From CAZKCI01 sp964584165 (GTDB lineage: Bacteria; Auribacterota; Erginobacteria; Erginobacterales; CAZKCI01): a stretch of DNA of 64,000 nt. The DNA lies in NCBI GenBank assembly GCA_964584165.1, contig CAZOYW010000001.1, positions 62,001-126,000 on the forward strand, written 5' to 3'. Shown piece after piece: positions 49,720-57,610 of this stretch. The notes beneath the pieces are model-generated. The model did not search any database. It had not been told where the DNA came from and saw only the letters and a list, made by a program, of their open reading frames with translations. The position numbers were made by a program, and so were the translations under genes. Positions within the stretch are counted from its first letter, which is position 1, and each line of letters begins with the position of its first letter.

Positions 49720-50412
49720 TCAACCTTCATCCCCGATCCGAGCCGATCCGGCGCTACCCCCGCCGGCGATCTCGAAATGATCCCCTTCTCCGTCCGGCGC
49801 CGGGGGCAACAGGGCCAATCCCAGATGAACAACGAACGGATCGGACCTGCATTCGGCAGTTGACCGATCGGCCGGGGCGCGGGCCGCCTCCGATCCAGCG
49901 AAGGGGTCGGCGCCCGTGACGTTCAGGCTTTTGTAATTGATGGTGGAGTGAAGATCCGCCCTTGCCAGGTCCTTCGCCGTAATAAGCAGGAGAACGTGGC
50001 CGAAGACAGCGGCGGCGCCGAGCGCCTCCCGGACCGCCTCGCCCCTGGCCGTGGCCACCATAACCGTCCGGAACCCCTCTCCCCGCGTCTCCATCTTGAG
50101 GCGGTCGACGAAACCGGGGCCGACCTCATCTAGAACAATCCCATTCCGCAAGGCCCGGGCCTTCTCGCCTTGCGCCGGGGAGGCGACGGCGACAAAAAGC
50201 GGGCCGAGGCTTTCTGTATCCCATGCCGCCTGGATGGCCAACCCCAAAGCCCCGCCGGAGAAGAGAAGTGCCGGCCCCTTGGCTTTCACATTCTCCCGCA
50301 GAAAACTCGCCGCCCGGGCGAGAATATGCGATGCCGCCTGTGGGCCGGCATCCACGCTGGCGCAGATTATCCGGCCTTGCTCCTCGCCGGGGATGTGCCA
50401 AACCAAGTCCAT
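49720..50412 (-). CDS. MDR-type Rossmann domain protein without GroES domain
   Basis: A 230-residue protein from the ATG at 50412. ALLFSGGALGLAIQAAWDT (about 48-66) is a degenerate GxGxxG nucleotide loop, VFGHVLLLITAKDL a strand-loop, and STINYKSLNVTGADP matches the typical end of the MDR nucleotide domain (compare NYKxLTVTG in zinc alcohol dehydrogenases). The catalytic GroES-like domain is missing, so it cannot be a complete dehydrogenase. The tail (from residue 170) is Ala/Pro/Gly-rich and without family resemblance. Probably a remnant or a partner subunit. It sits between the toxin-like gene and the methyltransferase with 4- and 13-bp gaps. Confidence 0.5.
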   Translation of the reverse strand: MDLVWHIPGEEQGRIICASVDAGPQAASHILARAASFLRENVKAKGPALLFSGGALGLAIQAAWDTESLGPLFVAVASPAQGEKARALRNGIVLDEVGPGFVDRLKMETRGEGFRTVMVATARGEAVREALGAAAVFGHVLLLITAKDLARADLHSTINYKSLNVTGADPFAGSEAARAPADRSTAECRSDPFVVHLGLALLPPAPDGEGDHFEIAGGGSAGSARIGDEG

Positions 50413-50425
50413 AAGATAATCTGGG

Positions 50426-51010
50426 TTAGGGTTTATCGGATCGGATTGCCCGGCTTTGGGCAATTTTCTGCGAAAGCTTGGCGATAATCCCCGGGGACTC
50501 CTTCAGTTCGGCCAGCGGTTTCAACTCGGCGAGGATGAGATCAAGGTCAAGCTTAACCCCACGGCGCGCCATGATCCCTTCTATATCCGCCCAGTCCCTG
50601 TCCCGGTCGGCAAACGCCTTAAAAACCACCAGATCTTCCGCGCTACAGGTCAGCAAGCTGACCCCTGGCCAAAAATCATAATAGCTGGCGCGCTGAATAA
50701 CCCGGCTCTCGAAAGGCAAAGCCCCAAAAGCGATATCCAGTCCAACCCGCTGATCGTCCTGAAGCAACAAAACCCTGGTGCGAAGGGAAAACTCCAGGGC
50801 ATCGGGACGACGGGGAGGATATTTGGCCAGCAATGCCTTGGCGAATTCTTCTTCCTTGCCGAACCCGGTGAGCAAGGTCGCATCCACATCGACCGTGAGT
50901 CGCGGTTCTCCCCACCGTTGAACCGCTAGCCCGCCCGCAAAGCAAAACTTCCAGCCTCTTTCAAGAAAATATTCCTGCAGTTTCATGGCGGATTGGAAGA
51001 TCGTGTTCAT
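50426..51010 (-). CDS. Nucleotidyltransferase-fold protein (AbiEii/MNT-like toxin candidate)
   Basis: A 194-residue protein. FCFAGGLAVQRWGEPRLTVD (about 23-42) contains the Gly-Gly motif and the DxD of the nucleotidyltransferase fold (Asp41, Asp43), and GLDIAFGALPFESRVIQRA the third strand. Proteins of this type are toxins of MNT/HEPN- or AbiE-like pairs, or stand-alone RNA-modifying enzymes. Its ATG overlaps the stop of the small upstream gene by four bases (ATGA), the usual layout of a two-gene cassette. It is the second gene of the pair. No phage gene is near. Confidence 0.75.
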   Translation of the reverse strand: MNTIFQSAMKLQEYFLERGWKFCFAGGLAVQRWGEPRLTVDVDATLLTGFGKEEEFAKALLAKYPPRRPDALEFSLRTRVLLLQDDQRVGLDIAFGALPFESRVIQRASYYDFWPGVSLLTCSAEDLVVFKAFADRDRDWADIEGIMARRGVKLDLDLILAELKPLAELKESPGIIAKLSQKIAQSRAIRSDKP

Positions 51011-51219
51011 TTTAATCGGCGGTGGAAATACCTCTGCTGCTCGACCAATCCCGAATATCCTCTGGGATTGTCGTTGTGATCAGCCAGAGACAGCAGCGTC
51101 TCGGTGAATCGCCTCGCCTGCTCGTCGGTCATTGCCGCCAGCTCCAGGGCTCGTTGCTCTTCAAGGCCGACAGCCGCTGCTTTCCACTGCTTGATCCATT
51201 TTTTCTCGTCGTTAGACAT
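51007..51219 (-). CDS. Small acidic/helical protein, antitoxin candidate
   Basis: A 70-residue protein from the ATG at 51219: MSNDEKKWIKQWKAAAVGLE, then EQRALELAAMTDEQARRF and a charged tail. Helical throughout, with no DNA-binding motif I can name. It overlaps the nucleotidyltransferase gene by four bases (ATGA) and would be translationally coupled to it. The architecture suggests the antitoxin or a substrate-adaptor partner. A TTG 12 codons upstream would add residues without similarity, so the ATG is preferred. Function inferred from position only. Confidence 0.6.
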   Translation of the reverse strand: MSNDEKKWIKQWKAAAVGLEEQRALELAAMTDEQARRFTETLLSLADHNDNPRGYSGLVEQQRYFHRRLK

Positions 51220-51266
51220 GGCCAAGGGATTCCACTTATTACCCGGTGCACACAAGAGATCAAATT

Positions 51267-51424
51267 GTCATCGCGAGGACCCCGAGCTTAAGCGAGGGGG
51301 ACGAAGCAATCTCTTTCTGCCCGTTCACTTTGTTGTGATTATATCCATTTCCAGCCCCGAAATCCAGCGTGGACTGATTGGCTTTTCAGCTCCTTCAGCC
51401 TTCAGTCTTCAGCCTTCAGTCTTG
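51267..51424. repeat. GTCATCGCGAGG element and TTCAGCCTTCAGTC words
   Basis: A GTCATCGCGAGG...GAAGCAATCTC element (51267..51313), then CCTTCAGTCTTCAGCC words (51392..51424) that encode KTEG and the stop of the oxidoreductase gene. Confidence 0.8.
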
Positions 51425-52506
51425 GTCATTTGGCATTTCTCTCTTACCCCGCTGGCGGCGGAGCGATAGGCCGCGTCGACTATCGAAAGCACCTCTAGCC
51501 CGTCCTCCCCCGTGATCGGCGGCGGCTTTCCTTCCTTTACGGCTTGAGCATAATCCTCGATGAAACGCCTCCGCTCCTCCACTCCCGCGCCGGTTGATCC
51601 GGTCTGGCGTTTGAGGCGGTGCCAACGATTAGGTGCGTAACTCCCTATCCGTTTCAGCGAAAAGACAGCCGGATCGGGATAGAGGATCACCTGGCCGTGC
51701 TCCCCCCAAATCCGCTGGATGGAGTTGGCAATCCTCGGATTGTCCTCATTACCGGCTCCGCGAACAGTGGAACCGGAGATGAATGTCCCGAAAGCGCCGC
51801 CGGCGAAACCAGCGAGGGCCGACAAGCTATCCTCTACGTCAGCCGGAATGATCCGGGTTTCCGCCCGGGCGATGATCCACTCGATTTCCCTTTCGGTCAG
51901 GTAGCGCAGGTAATCAAGGTAGTGCGAGAAGTTGTCGAGGAACATCCCGCCGCCGCTCTTGGCCGTCACTCCATGCCAGTCCGCCGACCCCTCCTGCCAG
52001 GTGTCCCGGCGGGACAACTTCCCCGAGCGGTCGCGGAGCATCGCGATCTCGGCTCCCATGAGATCGCCCAGACCGCCCGCCTCGATAAAACTCTTGGCCT
52101 CCCGGATGACGGACCAGTAGCGCATGCAGTAGCAGACCGACAGGGCCACCCCGGCATCGGCGCAGGCCTGGACGATCCCCTTCCCGTCCGCGCGGTTCCG
52201 CCCCATCGGCTTCTCCACGATCACGTGCTTCCCAGCCTTCGCTGCCTGGACGGCCAGGGGAGCGTGGAGATAGTGCGGCGTGCAGACGAAGACAGCCTCA
52301 ACGGATTTGTCGGAGAGGGCGCTGTCCAGCTCACGCGCGAAGGGGACGTCGTAGCGGCGCCCGAAGGCCTCGGCCGCCACCGGGTCGGCGTCGATGGCGT
52401 AAGCCAAGCGAGCACTTGCCGAGCGTGTAATGGCGGCGGCATTGGTTCGGGCTATCGCCCCACAACCAACGATCGCGATGCCGAGTTTGTCACTGGAAGA
52501 AGTCAT
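51409..52506 (-). CDS. Gfo/Idh/MocA-type NAD(P)-dependent oxidoreductase
   Basis: A 365-residue protein. LGIAIVGCGAIARTNAAAIT (about 8-27) is the dinucleotide loop, EAVFVCTPHYLHAPLAVQAAKAGKHVIVEKPMG includes the conserved EKP, and GMFLDNFSHYLDYLRYL (about 185-201) carries the catalytic Asn/His-like block, with His in HYLDYL. These enzymes oxidise or reduce sugar or inositol C-OH groups. With the MDR gene 53010..54122 it looks like the split halves of the bi-domain oxidoreductase found in glycan clusters. The start is the ATG at 52506. Last residues MTKTEG are repeat-encoded. Confidence 0.85.
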   Translation of the reverse strand: MTSSSDKLGIAIVGCGAIARTNAAAITRSASARLAYAIDADPVAAEAFGRRYDVPFARELDSALSDKSVEAVFVCTPHYLHAPLAVQAAKAGKHVIVEKPMGRNRADGKGIVQACADAGVALSVCYCMRYWSVIREAKSFIEAGGLGDLMGAEIAMLRDRSGKLSRRDTWQEGSADWHGVTAKSGGGMFLDNFSHYLDYLRYLTEREIEWIIARAETRIIPADVEDSLSALAGFAGGAFGTFISGSTVRGAGNEDNPRIANSIQRIWGEHGQVILYPDPAVFSLKRIGSYAPNRWHRLKRQTGSTGAGVEERRRFIEDYAQAVKEGKPPPITGEDGLEVLSIVDAAYRSAASGVREKCQMTKTEG

Positions 52507-52526
52507 CGATCCGGAAGCATCACATC

Positions 52527-52602
52527 AGCATAGCGCAAAGCGCAGAGCGCATAGCGCAAAGCGCCCGGCGGAAAGACAAACAGCGCATAGCGCCCGGCAA
52601 CC
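52527..52602. repeat. GCGCAAAGCGCAGAGCGC words
   Basis: Fifth copy of the GCGCAAAGCGC family with a GCCCGGC core. Confidence 0.85.
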
Positions 52603-52605
52603 CAA

Positions 52606-52968
52606 TCATTGCAGCGTCCTCTGGAATTTCGTTATCTGGCGACAGAGATGATCGAGCTTGTCTAATAACTCATCCTTCTCTCCCTCGCTGATAATCCCAT
52701 TCCGATGCAAAACGAATAGGATATTCGCATTTTCGAATGTGGAACGGCGCGAGATATTCAAGAAATTGCTAAACTCCTTGGGAGACACACTCCCGGACCC
52801 CTCCGCGATATTATTGGACATCGACAGGCCCGCGCCCCTGAGTTGATCCGCGAATCTAAACAGCTTCTTCTCCTCCAGTCGATTCGCTATTTGGAAAAGC
52901 TTGTCGGCAATGTCCATGGCCGATTTCCAAATCTCCAAGTCCTCAAAACGGAATTTTACTCTTCTCAT
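52606..52968 (-). CDS. Four-helix bundle protein (23S rRNA intervening-sequence type)
   Basis: A 120-residue protein from the ATG at 52968. RFEDLEIWKSAMDIADKLF, RFADQLRGAGLSMSNNIAEG and STFENANILFVLHRNG are signatures of the four-helix bundle/S23 family, named for genes found in 23S rRNA intervening sequences and later seen as free-standing genes of unknown function. Length is normal. It lies between the MDR gene and the Gfo/Idh gene on the same strand, an odd position that suggests it was inserted there together with flanking repeats. Confidence 0.88.
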   Translation of the reverse strand: MRRVKFRFEDLEIWKSAMDIADKLFQIANRLEEKKLFRFADQLRGAGLSMSNNIAEGSGSVSPKEFSNFLNISRRSTFENANILFVLHRNGIISEGEKDELLDKLDHLCRQITKFQRTLQ

Positions 52969-53003
52969 TTCAGGTACCCCCCGGGGATCGGGAATTCGCC
53001 GCC

Positions 53004-53040
53004 AGGGCGCTATGCGCTTTGCGCTCTGCGCTTTGCTTTT
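53004..53040. repeat. GGGCGCTATGCGCTTTGC words
   Basis: Sixth site of the GCGCAAAGCGC family; it encodes RRAQSA and the stop of the MDR gene. Confidence 0.85.
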
Positions 53041-54122
53041 TGCTTCCATTCGAATACAGCTCCTACCAAGCCGCTTTCTCCATCGGCGAACCGGCGATAC
53101 ACCTCCGAGGCTTGCTCCGGCTGAAATCGATGCGTTATCAGACTGGGAACGCGGACTTTATCGTCCTTGATCAGCCCTAAGAACTCGCCCGCCCGCTCCC
53201 GATACGAACTCCCCTCGGCTGCCAGATTCCGGATGTGAGCCCCTTTGACCGTGATCCCCTTATCGAAAACGATCCTCGGCCATTCGCTCTCGATTCCGTA
53301 GTCGGCGCTGGAACCGAGAAGAACCGTCCTCCCGCCGGGGCGGGTCATCCGGAGGGCGGTCTCGAAAGCCCCCGACGAACCGCTGGCGTCGATCACTTTG
53401 TCGGCAATGTTCTCAGGCTCCCCTTCCCCGCCCAAAACCAAGAACGAATCCGCCCCATGTTCGAGCGAGAGTTGCTTTTTCGCCTCGGTCCGGGCCGCGG
53501 CAATCACTTTCCCCGCACCCATAGCCTTGGCGATCTGGTTCGCGATCTGACCGATGATCCCCTGCCCCATCACCGCTACCGTTTCGCCGGGCGCGATCCC
53601 CGCCGCCCGGACGCCGACCAGGGCGATCACGCCGATCGTCACGAACGCCGCGTCCATCAAGTCCATCGCGTCCAATCCGTCCGTCAGTCTAACCAGATCT
53701 GAGACGGCCACGATGCTCGCGCTCGCATGCTTTACAATCCCCACCACCCTCTCTCCGACCCGAAAACCCTTCACCCCTCGCCCCACCGCCTTGACCATCC
53801 CCGCCCCGCTGTAACCCGGGAAGAAGGGGAATTCATGCCTGAAGTTGGGAAGGTTGAGGTAATAGGCCCTCTCCGTTCCCGGGCTGATCGCTGTTAGAAG
53901 AGCTTCGATCAAGACCTCCTCCGGTCCGGGACCCGGGGCATAGAACCTTTCAAATACCGCGTCCCCCAAACCGGGGAAGGCCACCCGCCGGCCGCCGACC
54001 ACCCTCCGGCGGAGAAAAACTGCCTTGGCCGACGCCTTGAGCAGTTTTACCCAGGCAAGGTCGGAGGGCAGCCGGGCTGCGAGCTTGCCAAGACAGGTTT
54101 CGGAGATGGAGTCGAGATTCAT
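53010..54122 (-). CDS. Medium-chain (zinc-type) dehydrogenase, bi-domain oxidoreductase N-terminal half
   Basis: A 370-residue MDR protein. VLIEALLTAISPGTERAYY (about 70-88) resembles the SAGTE variant of the zinc-ligand region found in the MDR half of bi-domain oxidoreductases, and no Cys is present in the usual zinc position. FPGYSGAGMVKAVGRGVKGF, GETVAVMGQGIIGQIANQIA (NAD loop, about 177-196) and DASGSSGAFETALRM follow. NAD(P)-linked sugar oxidation is inferred. The tail KQKAKRRAQSA is repeat-encoded. The start is the ATG at 54122; no ribosome site is seen. Confidence 0.8.
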   Translation of the reverse strand: MNLDSISETCLGKLAARLPSDLAWVKLLKASAKAVFLRRRVVGGRRVAFPGLGDAVFERFYAPGPGPEEVLIEALLTAISPGTERAYYLNLPNFRHEFPFFPGYSGAGMVKAVGRGVKGFRVGERVVGIVKHASASIVAVSDLVRLTDGLDAMDLMDAAFVTIGVIALVGVRAAGIAPGETVAVMGQGIIGQIANQIAKAMGAGKVIAAARTEAKKQLSLEHGADSFLVLGGEGEPENIADKVIDASGSSGAFETALRMTRPGGRTVLLGSSADYGIESEWPRIVFDKGITVKGAHIRNLAAEGSSYRERAGEFLGLIKDDKVRVPSLITHRFQPEQASEVYRRFADGESGLVGAVFEWKQKAKRRAQSA

Positions 54123-54132
54123 ACCAAGGCAA

Positions 54133-54366
54133 CAAGAAAGGATTCAGGATTCGGGGTTCAGGAAACCAGGGTTCAGGATTTAGTGTTCAGGGTTCAGGGT
54201 TCAGCGGCGTCGAGCTTGCCCTGAGCGTAGTCGAAGGGCCGCGATCCAAGTTAGCCCGAATCGGGGCGGGGACGCCCCTCCCACAGTCTCGTCTGTTCTT
54301 GGCTGCCTGCCTGCCAACGCAGGTCGTTTCCCCATCCCTCATGCCCCATATCTCATACCCCATCCC
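54133..54366. repeat. GGGTTCAGGATTC words, GTCGAGCTTGCCC element, GGGGCGGGGACGCCCC element
   Basis: GGTTCAGGGTTCAGG words (54140..54205), a GTCGAGCTTGCCCTGAGCG / GTAGTCGAAGGGCC element (about 54209..54240), a GGGGACGCCCCTCCCAC arm (54266..54285) and CATGCCCCATATCTC words (54333..54366). This is the last repeat-filled gap before the AT-richer block. Confidence 0.8.
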
Positions 54367-55510
54367 GCTTCCTCATGATAACCCTCTCGCATACTTCGTG
54401 CAGCCTCTCAGCCCTATTCTCCCAGTTCAACTCCTTGATCACGCGCTCGCGGCCTTGCTCCCCTAACCTTCGGGCAAGCTGCGAGTCACCAAGTAGCCTT
54501 ACCACCGTTCTCGCGATGTCATCCACATCCTCCGGCGTAACCAGCATACCAGTCACACCATCTACCACTGCATCCGGAACCCCCCCTGATCTTCCTCCGA
54601 TCACGGCTTTCCCACAGGCGTTGGCCTCGATAAACGCGATTCCGAACCCCTCAACGTCGCTTCTCTCGGGGATCATCCGGCTGGCCATTATGAAGACATC
54701 GCAAAGATTATAGAACTCTCTCAACCTTCCCCGATTGTTGATATCGGTAAAAAAACGCACTTGCCCGGCGACGCCGAGATTGCGCGCTAAGGCGCGCAGA
54801 GAGCCCTCCTCTCTTCCCCGCCCAACAATGCAGTAGACAACATCGGGAATGCGTTCCCTGATCGCGGGAAGAGCGCGTATCACCACGTCATGGCCCTTGT
54901 GCATCTGCAAGTTGGCTACGGTCAGAAGAATTCGCTTGCTCTCCAAACCATGATGTTGCCGAATTCGATCGATCTCCTCAGAAGGCAGTGGGTAGAAGAT
55001 TGCAGGATCTGCGGCGTGATTGATCACTTCGATCCGCGCGGGATCGATTCCGCGCTCTAATAGCAGCTTCCCCGTATAACTGCTGTTGGGCAGAATCGCG
55101 TCGGCCGCTTGGAGGGCCAATAGCGGTTTATCCCAACGATATGTCCCTAGTCGGAGTATTTCCGTTCCGTGGGCATAAAGGAGCATCGGCACTCGAAGGA
55201 CTTTTTTTAGATACAATCCAACATTGCTGCACCATAATGATCCGGCAACAATGATCGTAGGCGAGAAACTGAATTTGGCCCACGCCGCCAAACGCACGGC
55301 CGAAAAAGACTGGAGTATCTTGTTACGCTCACCGAAGATGGGCGAATAGCGGTGCGAATATTTGGAAGAAGGGAGAGCGTTCCTCACGTTGCTTAGAACC
55401 GCGATACTATCAGCCCTGAGATTGACGGCGGCATAATATACCACCGTCCCAGTCCCCCCCGGCATAGGCGGAAATTCGTCTCCGGCGATGAATAATACAT
55501 TCAGCTTCAT
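54353..55510 (-). CDS. GT4 glycosyltransferase
   Basis: A 385-residue GT-B enzyme. LFIAGDEFPPMPGGTGTVVYYAA (about 6-28) is the N-terminal Gly-rich loop, ILLTVANLQMHKGHDVVIRA the linker-end signature (about 195-214), VEGFGIAFIEANACGKAVIGG (from about 287) the ExFG-type E(x7)E nucleotide-sugar site. Normal length for GT4. It transfers an activated sugar with retention. Its stop lies in CATATCTCATACCCC repeat words (residues RDGV). The start is the ATG at 55510. First gene of the AT-richer block. Confidence 0.9.
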   Translation of the reverse strand: MKLNVLFIAGDEFPPMPGGTGTVVYYAAVNLRADSIAVLSNVRNALPSSKYSHRYSPIFGERNKILQSFSAVRLAAWAKFSFSPTIIVAGSLWCSNVGLYLKKVLRVPMLLYAHGTEILRLGTYRWDKPLLALQAADAILPNSSYTGKLLLERGIDPARIEVINHAADPAIFYPLPSEEIDRIRQHHGLESKRILLTVANLQMHKGHDVVIRALPAIRERIPDVVYCIVGRGREEGSLRALARNLGVAGQVRFFTDINNRGRLREFYNLCDVFIMASRMIPERSDVEGFGIAFIEANACGKAVIGGRSGGVPDAVVDGVTGMLVTPEDVDDIARTVVRLLGDSQLARRLGEQGRERVIKELNWENRAERLHEVCERVIMRKRDGV

Positions 55511-55647
55511 CGTTAGCTCTCATCCCTTCTATGGGATATATTCTCGGCCGGCATGGTCATCATAGCGAAATGCTGTCTTGCTTCGCATGAATAATATGTT
55601 ATTCAGGGACAAGCAACGACGATATTCCGCCGTTCGGCCCATTCACA
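55511..55647. other. Repeat-free intergenic gap
   Basis: No word dyad, palindrome or gene seen; composition is visibly richer in A and T than earlier gaps. Confidence 0.6.
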
Positions 55648-56556
55648 TCACGCTACCCGAACGCCGGCGGCGATGCTCTCCAACAACCTCTCCTTCGGGG
55701 CGAACAGATAATTCATATCGACGCCATCCCCGATGATGGACGCCCTTGGCATAAGCAGGTCGCCGGATATCCAATAATATGCATAATTATAACTTTTCAT
55801 AATGCATTGCAGATCTTCGCCTGACTTTCCCGGCAAGACCTCACAAATGATGAAGGGTCGGCATTTTTCTAACGTCGAGATCGCCCCTTGTAGGACCCTC
55901 GGTTCCGTCGTTTCGGTGTCGATCTTGATCAGATCTACCTTGTCGATCCCCCGGGTCGATATAAATGTATCTAGCTTGACCTGAGCTACTGGGATTGCCA
56001 CGGGAGGGCTTTTGTGCGGCGGCGACATTGAGTTGGTAGTCGCACCGGAAGGGATCATTCCCGGCGGTATAAATAGACGGACTTCGCCATCATAGTCGCC
56101 CACTGCCAGACAATGGGGCTGGCAATTCCGAAAGCCATTCAGGCGTATGTTCCTCTCCAGGGCTTGAAATATCCTGGGGACCGGCTCGAATGCGTAGACT
56201 TGACGGCAGCTGTTTTCCGCAGCGGCAATCAGGGCATATAATCCCGTATTGGCGCCGATATCTATAAAGACATCGGCCCGACTCAACAGACGCAAGAACA
56301 GCCTAATAGTGCCCGGCTCATAGCCGCCGAGGCCGTTCCAGTAAAGAGACGATGTTACATAGTCATAGCCGTCCGTTTTGAGTCTTACCCTATGTCCGTT
56401 CGGTAAGGATATGCCGACTCGGCCAACAACGGGTATTCGGCGAAGGTATTCCTCGGGGATGAACGGCGCCCAGGGGCGGACCAGACGCATCAGCATCCGC
56501 TTCGATCCAAAGGCCACTTTGCTACGATAGCCGGTCAAGAATGCCCGAGCTTTCAT
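55648..56556 (-). CDS. FkbM-family methyltransferase
   Basis: A 302-residue protein. ADVFIDIGANTGLYALIAA (about 91-109) is motif I, RQVYAFEPVPRIFQALERNI the acidic loop of the FkbM family, and VDLIKIDTETTEPRVLQGAI the post-motif block (about 205-224). FkbM proteins O-methylate sugars or polyketides. Length fits. It starts at the ATG at 56556, 36 bp after the GT2 gene upstream. Lower GC than genes before 54 kb. Likely methylates a sugar of the surface glycan. Confidence 0.88.
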   Translation of the reverse strand: MKARAFLTGYRSKVAFGSKRMLMRLVRPWAPFIPEEYLRRIPVVGRVGISLPNGHRVRLKTDGYDYVTSSLYWNGLGGYEPGTIRLFLRLLSRADVFIDIGANTGLYALIAAAENSCRQVYAFEPVPRIFQALERNIRLNGFRNCQPHCLAVGDYDGEVRLFIPPGMIPSGATTNSMSPPHKSPPVAIPVAQVKLDTFISTRGIDKVDLIKIDTETTEPRVLQGAISTLEKCRPFIICEVLPGKSGEDLQCIMKSYNYAYYWISGDLLMPRASIIGDGVDMNYLFAPKERLLESIAAGVRVA

Positions 56557-56592
56557 CTATGCTGCCATGATCGCGCAGTCAATGGATCGCTA

Positions 56593-57585
56593 CTATTGCC
56601 TATGCACATTGATTCGCTTCCTGAACATGAGGTATAGATCAATAATATTGCATAAATACTTGGAACATGACTTGGGGACGATTCGCCTGCGGCAGAATAT
56701 ATTATCGAACATAGCCCGGCACACCATACCCGCCCTCGCTCCATCGCCCGCATTTATATATTCCTCATACAGCCATATCATTCTTTTCGAGATATAATAT
56801 ATTGCAATCAGATATTTCGCTAATCCGTAATTATTTCTATAAACGCGCGCCAGATTCCTGTAGCCTGCATATATCTTCTCGTTTGAAGTCGTATCCGCCA
56901 TCCCCGGAGTCTGAAATCCCTTATGATATATGATTGCCGACGGAACCCAGCATATCGAATACCCCGCCTTACGGACCCTCAACGAGTAGTCATAATCTTC
57001 CCCACCGATCGCGCCCATGTTCTCATCTAAATATCCCACATCGTTCAAGATTCTAGTAGCAATGCATGAAGCTCCTCCGAAAGCCCACTGGGAATATTCG
57101 CATGGCAGATGCTTAACGACTTTAACATTATCCATTTTGTGCGTTGTCAGAAATCCTTCCTTAAACTTGAATATCCCTCCCCCCGAATATACGATTGATG
57201 GAGTATCGTAATAACATAGCGTAGCTACAGATATCCCAACCTTGATATCGCATTTGAATCCATCCAGAATCTTACCGATGAAATCCTGACCTACGACCAT
57301 GTCGTCATCAAGGAACTGGACATAATCATATCCCCGACCAATTCCATACTCGAGCCCTTGGTTGCGACCGCCAGCGCAGCCTCGGTTTATGCTATTAGCG
57401 ATAACATCGACTTCTGGGAACTCCTGCTTCATCGTGGCAATGGTACCGTCTGTTGAGCCGTTGTCCACAACCAGGATACCCGATGGGTTCGGGTTGGTTA
57501 ATCGAAGTGATTTGAGACACTCCTTGAGATCGCAGATGCGATTGCGCGTGACAATCGCAACCAAAATATTGAGCCTATCCGTCAT
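56593..57585 (-). CDS. GT2 glycosyltransferase
   Basis: A 330-residue GT2 enzyme. ILVAIVTRNRICDLKECLKS (7-26), GILVVDNGSTDGTIATM, YVQFLDDDMVVGQDF (DxD) and GGEDYDYSLRVRKAGY are intact, with PSAIIYHKGFQTP near the C-terminus. It resembles rhamnosyltransferase-like GT2 enzymes of O-antigen loci. Codon use is AT-rich (ATA isoleucines are frequent). Starts at the ATG at 57585; 25 bp downstream of the next upstream gene stop. Confidence 0.9.
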   Translation of the reverse strand: MTDRLNILVAIVTRNRICDLKECLKSLRLTNPNPSGILVVDNGSTDGTIATMKQEFPEVDVIANSINRGCAGGRNQGLEYGIGRGYDYVQFLDDDMVVGQDFIGKILDGFKCDIKVGISVATLCYYDTPSIVYSGGGIFKFKEGFLTTHKMDNVKVVKHLPCEYSQWAFGGASCIATRILNDVGYLDENMGAIGGEDYDYSLRVRKAGYSICWVPSAIIYHKGFQTPGMADTTSNEKIYAGYRNLARVYRNNYGLAKYLIAIYYISKRMIWLYEEYINAGDGARAGMVCRAMFDNIFCRRRIVPKSCSKYLCNIIDLYLMFRKRINVHRQ

Positions 57586-57610
57586 CGATTATGCGACTTA
57601 ACGGCGAGAT

